5,108 nucleotides of DNA from Actinomycetota bacterium (GTDB taxonomy: Bacteria > Actinomycetota > UBA4738), in NCBI GenBank assembly GCA_013816105.1, contig JACDEY010000103.1:1-5108 (forward strand). The letters run 5' to 3'. The notes under the pieces are model-generated. The model had not been told where the DNA came from. It made no database searches and was given only the letters and a program-made list of their open reading frames with translations. Below, in pieces: positions 1 through 5,108 of the stretch (position 1 is the stretch's first letter; each line of letters starts with the position of its first letter). The translations under genes and the position numbers were made by a program.

Positions 1-579
1 GTGGGAACCCTGGTCAGGGGTTCCGCGGCGACCAGAGCGGGCGCGGGCATCGCGCACGCCGCCGCGGCGACGCTCGCGGGGGCGCTTACCGGCCTCGCGG
101 TCGGATCCGTCGGGGGGTTGCTGCCGCTGGAGTGGCCGGATCGGCTGCTGGTGCTCGCCCTCGTCACCGTCTCCTACGGCGCGATGGAGCTCGGGCTCGT
201 CCGCCTTCCCCTTCCCCAATCGGGCCGCCAGGTACCCGCTCAATGGCGTTACCGGTACCCTCCGATGGTCACGGCTGCCCTGTACGGGGCACTTCTCGGG
301 CCCGGGGTCGGGACTCGCGTGGCGGACGCGGGGTACGTGGTGATCCTGGCTGGGGCCGCACTCCTCGGCGACGCGGTGACCGGCACGGCGATCCTTGGGA
401 CGTACGGCGCGGCCCGCGGGCTGTCCGCCGTGATTCTGGCGAACGCAGGGCCAGAAGGCTCCCCAGGCCCCGTCCTCTGGGGTCTGGATCGAGGCCCGGT
501 GTGGCGTGCGCTCTCGACCGCGCTCACCTTCGCGGTGCTTGGTGCCGCCGTCGCCGCCACGGTGGAAGCCATGGCCTGA
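1..579 (+). CDS. CcdA/MauF-like integral membrane protein, possibly 5'-partial
   Basis: The frame is open from base 1, where a GTG codon happens to stand, and ends at TGA 577-579 (192 residues as read). The true start may lie upstream of the window. The product is hydrophobic, with likely membrane segments near residues 15-41, 47-68, 88-124 (perhaps two short segments), 126-146 and 167-190. The stretch around 77-106 (RQVPAQWRYRYPP, then ALYGALLGPGVGTRV) recalls the loop and following helix of CcdA/DsbD-type thiol-electron carriers and of MauF from methylamine-utilisation clusters; this is a remembered resemblance. No cysteine is present anywhere, so the redox cysteines that CcdA/DsbD use are missing from the visible part. 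One could sit in a first helix left of the window. A role in export, folding or redox handling of the cysteine-rich protein encoded 45 bases downstream is inference from adjacency. It could also be an unrelated small multispan protein. Confidence 0.72.
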   Translation: MGTLVRGSAATRAGAGIAHAAAATLAGALTGLAVGSVGGLLPLEWPDRLLVLALVTVSYGAMELGLVRLPLPQSGRQVPAQWRYRYPPMVTAALYGALLGPGVGTRVADAGYVVILAGAALLGDAVTGTAILGTYGAARGLSAVILANAGPEGSPGPVLWGLDRGPVWRALSTALTFAVLGAAVAATVEAMA

Positions 580-612
580 GCGTCGCTCACTCGCTGATCG
601 GAAAGCGGAGAG

Positions 613-622
613 AAAGGAGAGG
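613..622 (+). promoter_or_regulatory. Strong Shine-Dalgarno site of the MauA-like gene
   Basis: The purine-rich AAAGGAGAGG lies just before the ATG at 625, with its AGGAG core 5 bases from the start codon. This fixes the start and shows that the gene is translated from a leadered, probably polycistronic message. The genes starting at 1109 and 1463 have no such site. Confidence 0.85.
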
Positions 623-624
623 AC

Positions 625-1029
625 ATGGACGATAGGGAGTCCCGGGACCTCCTGGAGCGGGGCACCGGCATCGTGTATCGAAAGACGTCGCGGAGGGGCT
701 TCCTTGCCAAGATGTCTGCTGTTCTGGCAGGCCTTGGCGTTGGGCAGGTGGTCCTGGCGCAGACCGCCTCGGCCGACCCGAAGTGCTGCATCGGCACGGC
801 CTGCCGATCCATCGGCGTCACGTGCAACTGCGACGGGGGGGGCAGGCAGCTGTGTCCCGAGGGCTGGTCCTACAACGGGTACACGTGGGGCTGCTGCTTG
901 GAGGGTGACCGGCTCTTCCTGTGCAGGGACTGCGTCAGCGACACGAGCGGCACGCTCTGCGTGTGCGGCTGCCCGACCACCCGCAGTTGTGCGCCGACGC
1001 TCACCGAGCTGGCGGCGGAAGGCGTTTGA
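625..1029 (+). CDS. Tat-exported cysteine-rich MauA-like protein lacking the second TTQ tryptophan
   Basis: This encodes 134 residues from ATG 625, which has a strong Shine-Dalgarno site. A twin-arginine signal is seen: SRRGFLAK at 22-29, a hydrophobic stretch at 32-45, and a probable AxA cleavage after residue 50. The predicted mature part is about 84 residues with 14 cysteines (54, 55, 60, 67, 69, 77, 90, 91, 100, 103, 112, 114, 116, 122). Compared from memory with Paracoccus MauA, the small subunit of methylamine dehydrogenase, the spacings C-x5-C-x6-C-x-C-x7-C-x10-W match exactly. That places W88 on Trp57, one of the two TTQ residues. The RDC at 101-103 matches the RDC containing Asp76, and the C-x-C at 112-114 also fits. 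The protein then stops, so there is no counterpart of Trp108 or the last MauA cysteines, and TTQ should not form. It probably acts outside the membrane as a disulfide-rich protein of unknown role. It forms a pair with the upstream membrane protein. The family-level match is fairly secure; the function is unknown. Confidence 0.85.
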   Translation: MDDRESRDLLERGTGIVYRKTSRRGFLAKMSAVLAGLGVGQVVLAQTASADPKCCIGTACRSIGVTCNCDGGGRQLCPEGWSYNGYTWGCCLEGDRLFLCRDCVSDTSGTLCVCGCPTTRSCAPTLTELAAEGV

Positions 1030-1062
1030 CGGAAGCTCATCAGACGGACTTGCACCGGTTGG

Positions 1063-1088
1063 CTTGCGGTTTCGCGAGCGACCGCAAG
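1063..1088 (+). repeat. Inverted repeat upstream of the 72-residue membrane protein gene (possible operator or terminator)
   Basis: The arms CTTGCGGT (1063-1070) and ACCGCAAG (1081-1088) are perfect 8-bp reverse complements around a 10-base centre. The centre could add a C-G pair closing a GCGA tetraloop. The repeat lies 34 bases after the MauA-like stop and 7 bases before the TAGTGT hexamer, so it covers where a -35 box would be. No T-run follows, which argues against a classic intrinsic terminator. An operator is a reasonable inference but unproven. Confidence 0.6.
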
Positions 1089-1095
1089 GACCGTG

Positions 1096-1101
1096 TAGTG
1101 T
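1096..1101 (+). promoter_or_regulatory. Putative -10 hexamer TAGTGT for a leaderless transcript
   Basis: TAGTGT fits the actinobacterial TANNNT pattern and ends exactly 7 bases before the ATG at 1109, the spacing expected if transcription starts at the ATG. No Shine-Dalgarno sequence stands at a usable distance: the nearest AAGGA, at 1086-1090, is 18 bases away. No convincing -35 box is seen; that region is occupied by the inverted repeat. Confidence 0.45.
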
Positions 1102-1108
1102 TCCCCGC

Positions 1109-1327
1109 ATGAACGCCCACCAACTAACGCTGATCGGCCTCGGGCTGGCCCTTGCCGGGGCTGCCGTCTTCGCCCTGGGGGCGTTGTCGATCGTCAGCGG
1201 CAATCGCGACTATTCGGGGCCGAGCGATGCCGCGCACCGACGCGAGAAGGTCGCGTACTTGATCGGCTCGAGCCTGCTGTTCGTCGGGTTCGCCCTGCAG
1301 CTGTGGGCCGCCATCGTCCGCCGCTGA
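1109..1327 (+). CDS. Small two-helix membrane protein of unknown function
   Basis: This encodes 72 residues and I do not recognise the family. Two hydrophobic stretches, about residues 6-29 and 49-68, flank a polar loop (about 30-48) rich in charge, with NRD, a HRREK cluster and several small residues. The C-terminus ends in two arginines. It is most likely a helical hairpin in the cytoplasmic membrane, with no signal cleavage site and no cysteine. The ATG is preferred because the hydrophobic segment begins almost at once and a -10-like hexamer stands 7 bases upstream. The gene lies 79 bases beyond the MauA-like stop and 135 bases before the protease start, so it may be its own transcription unit. 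Its reality rests on the coherent membrane pattern and the promoter-like spacing; such short high-GC frames can be spurious. Confidence 0.65.
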   Translation: MNAHQLTLIGLGLALAGAAVFALGALSIVSGNRDYSGPSDAAHRREKVAYLIGSSLLFVGFALQLWAAIVRR

Positions 1328-1344
1328 GGCGGGCATCGCTGATC

Positions 1345-1394
1345 GACGACAACCGCCGGGTAACAGTCACAACTCTCGCCGAGCGGCGGTCGTC
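1345..1394 (+). repeat. Bulged inverted repeat in the 135-base gap before the HtrA-type gene
   Basis: GACGAC followed by AAC and CGCCG (1345-1358) is matched by CGGCG plus GTCGTC (1384-1394), giving 11 paired bases with a 3-base bulge and a 25-base loop. A smaller alternative hairpin, CGCC-gagc-GGCG at 1377-1388, competes for the right arm. There is no T-run after it. It could be a weak terminator for the small membrane protein gene, a regulatory structure, or chance in GC-rich DNA. Confidence 0.35.
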
Positions 1395-1449
1395 ACAGGA
1401 GCGCAATACCCCGCAGGCCTTCTTCAGCCGCCTTTCATATGTGCCTTCG

Positions 1450-1455
1450 TATCAT
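1450..1455 (+). promoter_or_regulatory. Putative -10 hexamer TATCAT for leaderless htrA-like transcript
   Basis: TATCAT is close to the TATAAT consensus and ends exactly 7 bases before the ATG at 1463, the same geometry as at 1096-1101. No Shine-Dalgarno sequence precedes 1463. No -35 box is recognisable. The site supports the start at 1463 over the in-frame ATG at 1439, which lies upstream of the hexamer. Confidence 0.5.
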
Positions 1456-1462
1456 CGATGAC

Positions 1463-2617
1463 ATGAAGCTGGATGGAACGAGGCGCGCGGGAGCCTCAGG
1501 GCGCCCGGCCCGGATGGTTGCGGCCTCCATCGCCGCCGCCCTGATCCTGTCCGGCTGCAGCGCCGCCGCCCGGGTGGCCCGCGTGGCCGAGCCCAGGAGC
1601 ACCCCCCTCCTTCCGTCGATCAACCCATACGATCCGTCGCAGGACCCCGTGGTGACCGTGGTGGATCGCGTCACCCCTTCCGTGGTGAACGTGACCACCC
1701 GGACCCAGAGCCGGGACGCCATCTTCGGTGGCGATGGGGGTGAGGGGGTGGGGACCGGATTCATCATCCGGTCCGACGGCATCATCGTGACCAACTTCCA
1801 CGTCGTCGAGGGAGCGACCAGCATCATGGTCACCCTCCCGCCGCCGGACAGCAGGACCTTCGAGGCACGTGTGATCGGAGGCGATTCCGACCACGACCTG
1901 GCCGTCCTGAAGGTGGACGAGCAGGATCTCCCCACCGTGCCGCTCGGGGACTCCGATTCGGTCGCTCTCGGCGAGCGCGTAGTCGCCCTCGGGTATGCGC
2001 TGGCCCTGCCGGGTGGTCCCTCCGTCACATCCGGAATCATCAGCTCCCTGGCGCGCACCGTTCAGATCCAGGACCCGGGCGGCGGGCAGGACGGCCAGGG
2101 GATCGTCCGCACGCTCGAGGACGTTCTTCAGACTGATGCCCCAATAAACCCCGGAAACTCCGGTGGCCCCCTCGTCGACCTCGCCGGAAACGTCGTCGGA
2201 ATCAACACGGCCGGAGCTGGGCAGGCCGAGAACATCGGTTTCGCGATCGACATCAACGCCGCGAGGCCATTCATCGAGCGTGCCATCGAGGATCCGGAAG
2301 CGCCGGCCGCCTACCTCGGCGTGACCACCACGACCGTCGACGCCGGAGTCGCGGCCCAGTTCGGCCTGCCCGTCGATCGCGGCGCTTACGTGATCGACGT
2401 CGCGCCGGGTGGGCCCGCGCAGAGCGCGGGCATCGATCCCGGGGACGTCATCGTTGCCTTTGACGGTGAGCCGATCGAGGGCTCCGAGCAGCTCGGCGAG
2501 CTCATCCTCGCCCGGGAGCCCGACGACGAGGTCGAAATCGAGTTGGTGAACGACGCTCGGGGCCGTTTCACGGCTTCGGTCACGCTCGGGACCCGCCCCC
2601 TTCCCACCACCGGCTGA
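1463..2617 (+). CDS. Lipoprotein HtrA/DegP-type serine protease with one PDZ domain
   Basis: This encodes 384 residues. It is a trypsin-fold serine protease that degrades or processes misfolded proteins outside the cytoplasmic membrane. The N-terminus has arginines (R7, R8, R14, R17), a hydrophobic core at 18-29 and the lipobox LSGC with Cys32, so it should be lipid-anchored. The triad is complete: His113 in TNFHVVEG, Asp145 in SDHDLAVLKV and Ser233 in NPGNSGGPL. The protease domain spans about 62-275. One PDZ domain follows at about 283-378, with YLGV (284-287) as the ligand loop and GDVIVAFDGEPI typical of the family. The second PDZ of DegP is absent. I chose the ATG at 1463 because the 8 extra residues from 1439 (MCLRIIDD) do not suit a signal peptide and TATCAT sits inside that extension. 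Many actinobacterial HtrA proteins are held by a transmembrane helix, so the lipobox is notable. trmI begins 19 bases after the stop. The family assignment is secure; the substrate is unknown. Confidence 0.95.
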   Translation: MKLDGTRRAGASGRPARMVAASIAAALILSGCSAAARVARVAEPRSTPLLPSINPYDPSQDPVVTVVDRVTPSVVNVTTRTQSRDAIFGGDGGEGVGTGFIIRSDGIIVTNFHVVEGATSIMVTLPPPDSRTFEARVIGGDSDHDLAVLKVDEQDLPTVPLGDSDSVALGERVVALGYALALPGGPSVTSGIISSLARTVQIQDPGGGQDGQGIVRTLEDVLQTDAPINPGNSGGPLVDLAGNVVGINTAGAGQAENIGFAIDINAARPFIERAIEDPEAPAAYLGVTTTTVDAGVAAQFGLPVDRGAYVIDVAPGGPAQSAGIDPGDVIVAFDGEPIEGSEQLGELILAREPDDEVEIELVNDARGRFTASVTLGTRPLPTTG

Positions 2618-2636
2618 TCGTCGAACGACTCGTCCG

Positions 2637-3419
2637 GTGAGGAGGCCCTTCGAGCCGGGCGAACGAGTCCTCCTCGTGGACGATCGGGGCCGGCGCTTCC
2701 TTCTACGCCTCCAAACAGGCGGGACCTTCCACTTCCACGGGGGAGCCGTGCCGCACGCGCTGATCCTCGGGTCCGAGGAGGGGACCGTCGTGCATTCCCA
2801 GACCGGCGCCCGGCTCGCGTGCATGCGGCCGACCATCACGGACTTCATCCTCAAGATGCCTCGTGGCGCGCAGGTCATCTACCCGAAGGACCTCGGGACC
2901 ATAGTCATCCGCGGGGACATCGCGCCCGGCATGCGGGTGCTAGAGGCGGGAAGCGGGTCGGGCGCGACAACCATCGCCCTCTGCCGCGCCACCGGGCCCG
3001 ACGGCCAAGTCGTCTCCTACGAGGTCCGTGCCGACTTCCACGATAGGGCCGCAGCCAACGTCGAGGCCTTCTTCGGAAGGGTGCCGTCGTGGTTGGAGCT
3101 TCGGCTGGGTGACGTTCGTGAGGCCGCCGCCACGGGGGAGGCCTTCGACCGGGCGGTTCTGGACCTCCCGGAGCCCGAGGGCGTCCTTCCGGAGGTTCGG
3201 ACCGCCCTTCGCCCCGGCGGAATCCTCGTCACCTACCTCCCGACCACCAACCAGACGCAACAAGCGGTCCTCGCGCTCGAGCGAGGCGGGTTCGCGGAGA
3301 TCGAGACCATCGAGACGCTGAGCCGCACCTGGCACGTCACCGAGCGCAGCGTCCGCCCGGACCATCGGATGGTCGCACACACCGGGTTCGTGATCATCTC
3401 CCGCAGGGGGAGGGACTGA
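2637..3419 (+). CDS. trmI: tRNA (adenine-58-N1)-methyltransferase TrmI
   Basis: This 260-residue class I SAM-dependent enzyme methylates N1 of A58 in the tRNA T-loop and works as a tetramer in characterised relatives such as M. tuberculosis Rv2118c (about 280 residues). Family marks run throughout. The small N-terminal barrel opens with PFEPGERVLL (4-13). MPRGAQVIYPKD (74-85) leads into the SAM site with LEAGSGSG (102-109). The acidic Glu129 in SYE is placed for the SAM ribose. GDV (158-160) and LDLPEP (175-180) follow, with Asp176 the likely catalytic acid. The C-terminus has RPDHRMVAHTGFVIISRR (240-257). The GTG start is chosen because the conserved barrel begins immediately after it and no other in-frame start lies upstream before the htrA-like stop. 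No Shine-Dalgarno sequence precedes it, so translation may be coupled to the protease gene 19 bases upstream. The gene lies directly before arc, a linkage conserved in actinobacteria. Function is assigned with high confidence. Confidence 0.96.
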   Translation: MRRPFEPGERVLLVDDRGRRFLLRLQTGGTFHFHGGAVPHALILGSEEGTVVHSQTGARLACMRPTITDFILKMPRGAQVIYPKDLGTIVIRGDIAPGMRVLEAGSGSGATTIALCRATGPDGQVVSYEVRADFHDRAAANVEAFFGRVPSWLELRLGDVREAAATGEAFDRAVLDLPEPEGVLPEVRTALRPGGILVTYLPTTNQTQQAVLALERGGFAEIETIETLSRTWHVTERSVRPDHRMVAHTGFVIISRRGRD

Positions 3420-3425
3420 GCCGTT

Positions 3426-3450
3426 TCCCGGGAATGGCGCCGCCCCGGGA
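3426..3450 (+). repeat. GC-rich inverted repeat between trmI and arc
   Basis: TCCCGGG (3426-3432) and CCCGGGA (3444-3450) pair as a perfect 7-bp stem around an 11-base loop containing the palindrome GGCGCC. It starts 6 bases after the trmI stop codon and abuts the TATATT hexamer. It could end trmI transcription, although only TATATT rather than a T-run follows. It could equally be a binding site over the -35 region of arc. Confidence 0.5.
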
Positions 3451-3456
3451 TATATT
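3451..3456 (+). promoter_or_regulatory. Putative -10 hexamer TATATT for arc
   Basis: TATATT is a conspicuous AT-rich island in GC-rich DNA and a good match to the TATAAT consensus. Transcription from about 3463 would give a leader of roughly 26 bases carrying the AAGAAGGG ribosome-binding site. No clear -35 box is seen; that position falls in the inverted repeat. It would let arc be expressed apart from trmI. Confidence 0.5.
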
Positions 3457-3470
3457 GGACGAGTCCGTCG

Positions 3471-3478
3471 AAGAAGGG
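3471..3478 (+). promoter_or_regulatory. Ribosome binding site of arc
   Basis: AAGAAGGG ends 10 bases before the ATG at 3489 and 4 bases before an in-frame GTG at 3483. A further in-frame GTG lies at 3480. The spacing slightly favours ATG 3489, but the GTG at 3483 would add only two residues. Confidence 0.55.
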
Positions 3479-3488
3479 TGTGGTGGTC

Positions 3489-5108
3489 ATGGCGCGAGAC
3501 CGGGGTGCTCGGGACTCCGAGGAGCTGCTCGAGCGCTACGAGAAAGACATCCATCAGCTGCAAACGCAGATCAAGTTTCTGGAGGACGAGATCGCGCTGC
3601 TTCGCCGCAGGCTCTCGAGCTCGCCGCGTCACGTGCGCGTGCTCGAGGACCAGGTGCAGGCGGCCCGGTCCGACCTGGCGCGCGCGGTCGCCCAGAACGA
3701 GAAGCTCGCGAACGTCCTCCGCGGCGAGCGCGAACGGCTCGAAGCCCTCAAGGAGGAGGTTGACAAGCTCACCCGCCCCCCGGCGACGTTCGGCGTCTTC
3801 CTCGGGGGCAACGACGACGGTTCTCTCGACGTGGTCACCGCCGGACGGAAGATGCGGGTGAACGCCGATCCCACGCTCGACCGGTCCACTTTTCGAAAAG
3901 GCGTCCAGGTCATCCTGAACGAGGCGCTCAACGTGGTGGCGGTTCTGGACGAGGAGGTGACCGGCGAGGTCATGGTGGTCAAGGAGCTGCTCGGGGAGGG
4001 CAGAGCCGTCGTGGTCGGCCGCGGGCACGAAGAGGCCGTGGCGCTCCTTTCGATGTCCGTCCAGGGGCAGGTGCGCGCCGGAGATCCGGTGCTGTTCGAC
4101 CCGCGTTCCGGCTACGCCCTCGAGAAGCTGCCCAGGGAGGAGGTCGAAGAGGCCATCCTCGAGGAGATCCCCGACATCACCTACGACGACATCGGTGGCC
4201 TGTCCTCTCAGATCGAGGACATCCGAGACGCGGTCGAGCTCCCGTTCCTCTACGCCGAGCTGTTCGAGGAGCACCGCCTCAAGCCACCCAAGGGCGTCCT
4301 GCTCTACGGCCCGCCCGGTTGCGGGAAGACGCTCATCGCGAAAGCGGTCGCCAACTCGCTCGCCCAGAAGGTGGCGGAGAAGACGGGCCAGAAGCAGGCT
4401 CACTCGTACTTCCTCAACATCAAGGGGCCGGAGCTCCTGAACAAGTACGTCGGCGAGACCGAGCGGCAGATTCGCCTGATCTTCCAGCGAGCGAAGGAGA
4501 AGTCGGCCGAAGGCTTCCCCGTGATCGTGTTCTTCGACGAGATGGACTCGCTGTTCCGCACGCGCGGTTCCGGCATCTCGAGCGACGTCGAGAACACCAT
4601 CGTTCCGCAGCTCCTCTCCGAGATCGACGGTGTGGAGACGCTCAAGAACGTCATCGTGATTGGAGCATCGAACCGAGAGGACATGATCGACCCCGCAATC
4701 CTGCGTCCGGGGCGGCTGGACGTGAAGATCAAGATCGAGCGGCCCGACGCGCAGGCCGCACAGGAGATCATGAGGCGGTATCTCACCTCCGACGTCCCGC
4801 TCCACGATGAGGACGTTCGAGCGGGTGGGGGACCGGACCGCGTCGTTCGGCGGATGATCGAAACGACGGTGGAGAGGATGTACGCGGCCTCGGACGAGAA
4901 CCGATTCCTCGAGGTCACGTACGCCTCCGGTGACAAGGAGATCCTTTACTTCAAGGACTTCAACTCGGGGGCGATGATCGAGAACATCGTGGCCAGGGCC
5001 AAGAAGATGGCGATCAAACGGTTTCTCCAACACGGCGAGAAGGGGCTGAAGCTCGAGGACCTCCTGAGCGCGTTCCGCGACGAGTTCAAGGAGAACGAGG
5101 ACCTGCCC
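3489..5108 (+). CDS. arc: Proteasome-activating AAA+ ATPase ARC/Mpa, 3'-partial
   Basis: The frame stays open from ATG 3489 to the window edge, giving 540 residues, so the end lies outside. ARC (Mpa in mycobacteria) is a cytoplasmic hexameric unfoldase that captures Pup-tagged proteins and threads them into the 20S proteasome. Domains run in family order. An N-terminal coiled coil (about 8-95), which binds Pup in relatives, is followed by tandem OB domains (about 97-235) and the AAA+ module from about 240. Walker A is GPPGCGKT (274-281) and Walker B is VIVFFDE (345-351). Asn395 in GASNRED fits sensor 1, and ILRPGRLD carries the arginines 406 and 409 near the subunit interface. All key residues are intact. 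The visible end, FKENEDLP, is where known ARC proteins still have roughly 50-60 residues, ending in the proteasome-docking GQYL-type tail; that tail cannot be checked here. The gene follows trmI by 69 bases. Dop, Pup and the proteasome subunits are often nearby in relatives but are not visible. Confidence 0.97.
   Translation, partial: MARDRGARDSEELLERYEKDIHQLQTQIKFLEDEIALLRRRLSSSPRHVRVLEDQVQAARSDLARAVAQNEKLANVLRGERERLEALKEEVDKLTRPPATFGVFLGGNDDGSLDVVTAGRKMRVNADPTLDRSTFRKGVQVILNEALNVVAVLDEEVTGEVMVVKELLGEGRAVVVGRGHEEAVALLSMSVQGQVRAGDPVLFDPRSGYALEKLPREEVEEAILEEIPDITYDDIGGLSSQIEDIRDAVELPFLYAELFEEHRLKPPKGVLLYGPPGCGKTLIAKAVANSLAQKVAEKTGQKQAHSYFLNIKGPELLNKYVGETERQIRLIFQRAKEKSAEGFPVIVFFDEMDSLFRTRGSGISSDVENTIVPQLLSEIDGVETLKNVIVIGASNREDMIDPAILRPGRLDVKIKIERPDAQAAQEIMRRYLTSDVPLHDEDVRAGGGPDRVVRRMIETTVERMYAASDENRFLEVTYASGDKEILYFKDFNSGAMIENIVARAKKMAIKRFLQHGEKGLKLEDLLSAFRDEFKENEDLP

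Noticed and set aside
1030..1108. Possible frameshifted C-terminus of the MauA-like gene carrying the missing second tryptophan
   Set aside because: Reading the other plus-strand frames here gives no tryptophan-cysteine motif like that around MauA Trp108, so the short form appears natural.
506..1327. A 273-codon plus-strand frame running from the end of the first gene through the MauA-like gene into the small membrane protein
   Set aside because: It is arginine-rich and unstructured across 506-1108. Only its last 72 codons, starting at ATG 1109, look like a protein, so it was kept only as the 72-residue gene.
1439..1462. Upstream in-frame ATG adding MCLRIIDD to the protease
   Set aside because: The extra residues spoil a normal lipoprotein signal, and the TATCAT hexamer lies within them with ideal leaderless spacing to ATG 1463.
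1496..2878. A 460-codon minus-strand open frame opposite the HtrA-type gene
   Set aside because: It is antisense to a gene with an intact catalytic triad and PDZ domain, spans into trmI, and has Gly/Arg/Asp-rich composition typical of a high-GC shadow frame.
2621..3470. Similar sequences CGAACGACTCGTCC (2621-2634) and, inverted, GGACGAGTCCGTCG (3457-3470) before trmI and arc
   Set aside because: They agree at 12 of 14 positions, but only two copies in opposite orientation at different distances from the starts are seen, and short GC-rich matches are expected by chance.
2940..5033. A 697-codon open frame on the minus strand opposite trmI and arc
   Set aside because: It mirrors strongly biased arc codons on the other strand; its translation is low-complexity, rich in L, V, R, D and E, with no recognisable domain, while arc is unmistakable.

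Overview
The window is GC-rich with strongly G/C-ending codons. All genes I can support lie on the + strand. The best taxonomic clue is the right half: a TrmI-type tRNA m1A58 methyltransferase followed directly by the proteasome-activating ATPase ARC/Mpa, an arrangement typical of Actinomycetota. Leaderless-looking starts and Tat and lipoprotein export signals fit the same group. I infer an actinobacterium, possibly a deep-branching or uncultured one, and cannot name a genus.

Left region (1-1029): a membrane protein resembling part of the CcdA/MauF family, possibly cut by the window edge, and 45 bases later a small Tat-exported, very cysteine-rich protein. The small protein matches the light chain of methylamine dehydrogenase (MauA) in cysteine spacing, including the position of the first quinone-forming tryptophan. 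It ends before the region that carries the second tryptophan, so it should not be able to make tryptophan tryptophylquinone (TTQ). No heavy chain (MauB) or maturation enzyme (MauG) is visible. This pair is the most unusual content here.

Middle region (1030-2617): a 72-residue two-helix membrane protein of unknown function, then a lipoprotein HtrA-type serine protease with an intact catalytic triad and one PDZ domain. Both genes have a -10-like hexamer exactly 7 bases before the ATG, suggesting leaderless transcripts. The first also has an 8-bp-arm inverted repeat just upstream of its -10 hexamer.

Right region (2618-5108): trmI starts 19 bases after the protease stop and is probably co-transcribed with it. 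arc follows with its own Shine-Dalgarno-like sequence, a TATATT hexamer and an adjacent GC-rich inverted repeat. arc runs off the right edge in frame after 540 codons, missing only its C-terminal end. In relatives, the ARC ring unfolds Pup-tagged proteins for the 20S proteasome. With HtrA, the window therefore holds two quality-control functions, one outside the membrane and one in the cytoplasm. No tRNA or rRNA gene, mobile element or CRISPR array is evident.
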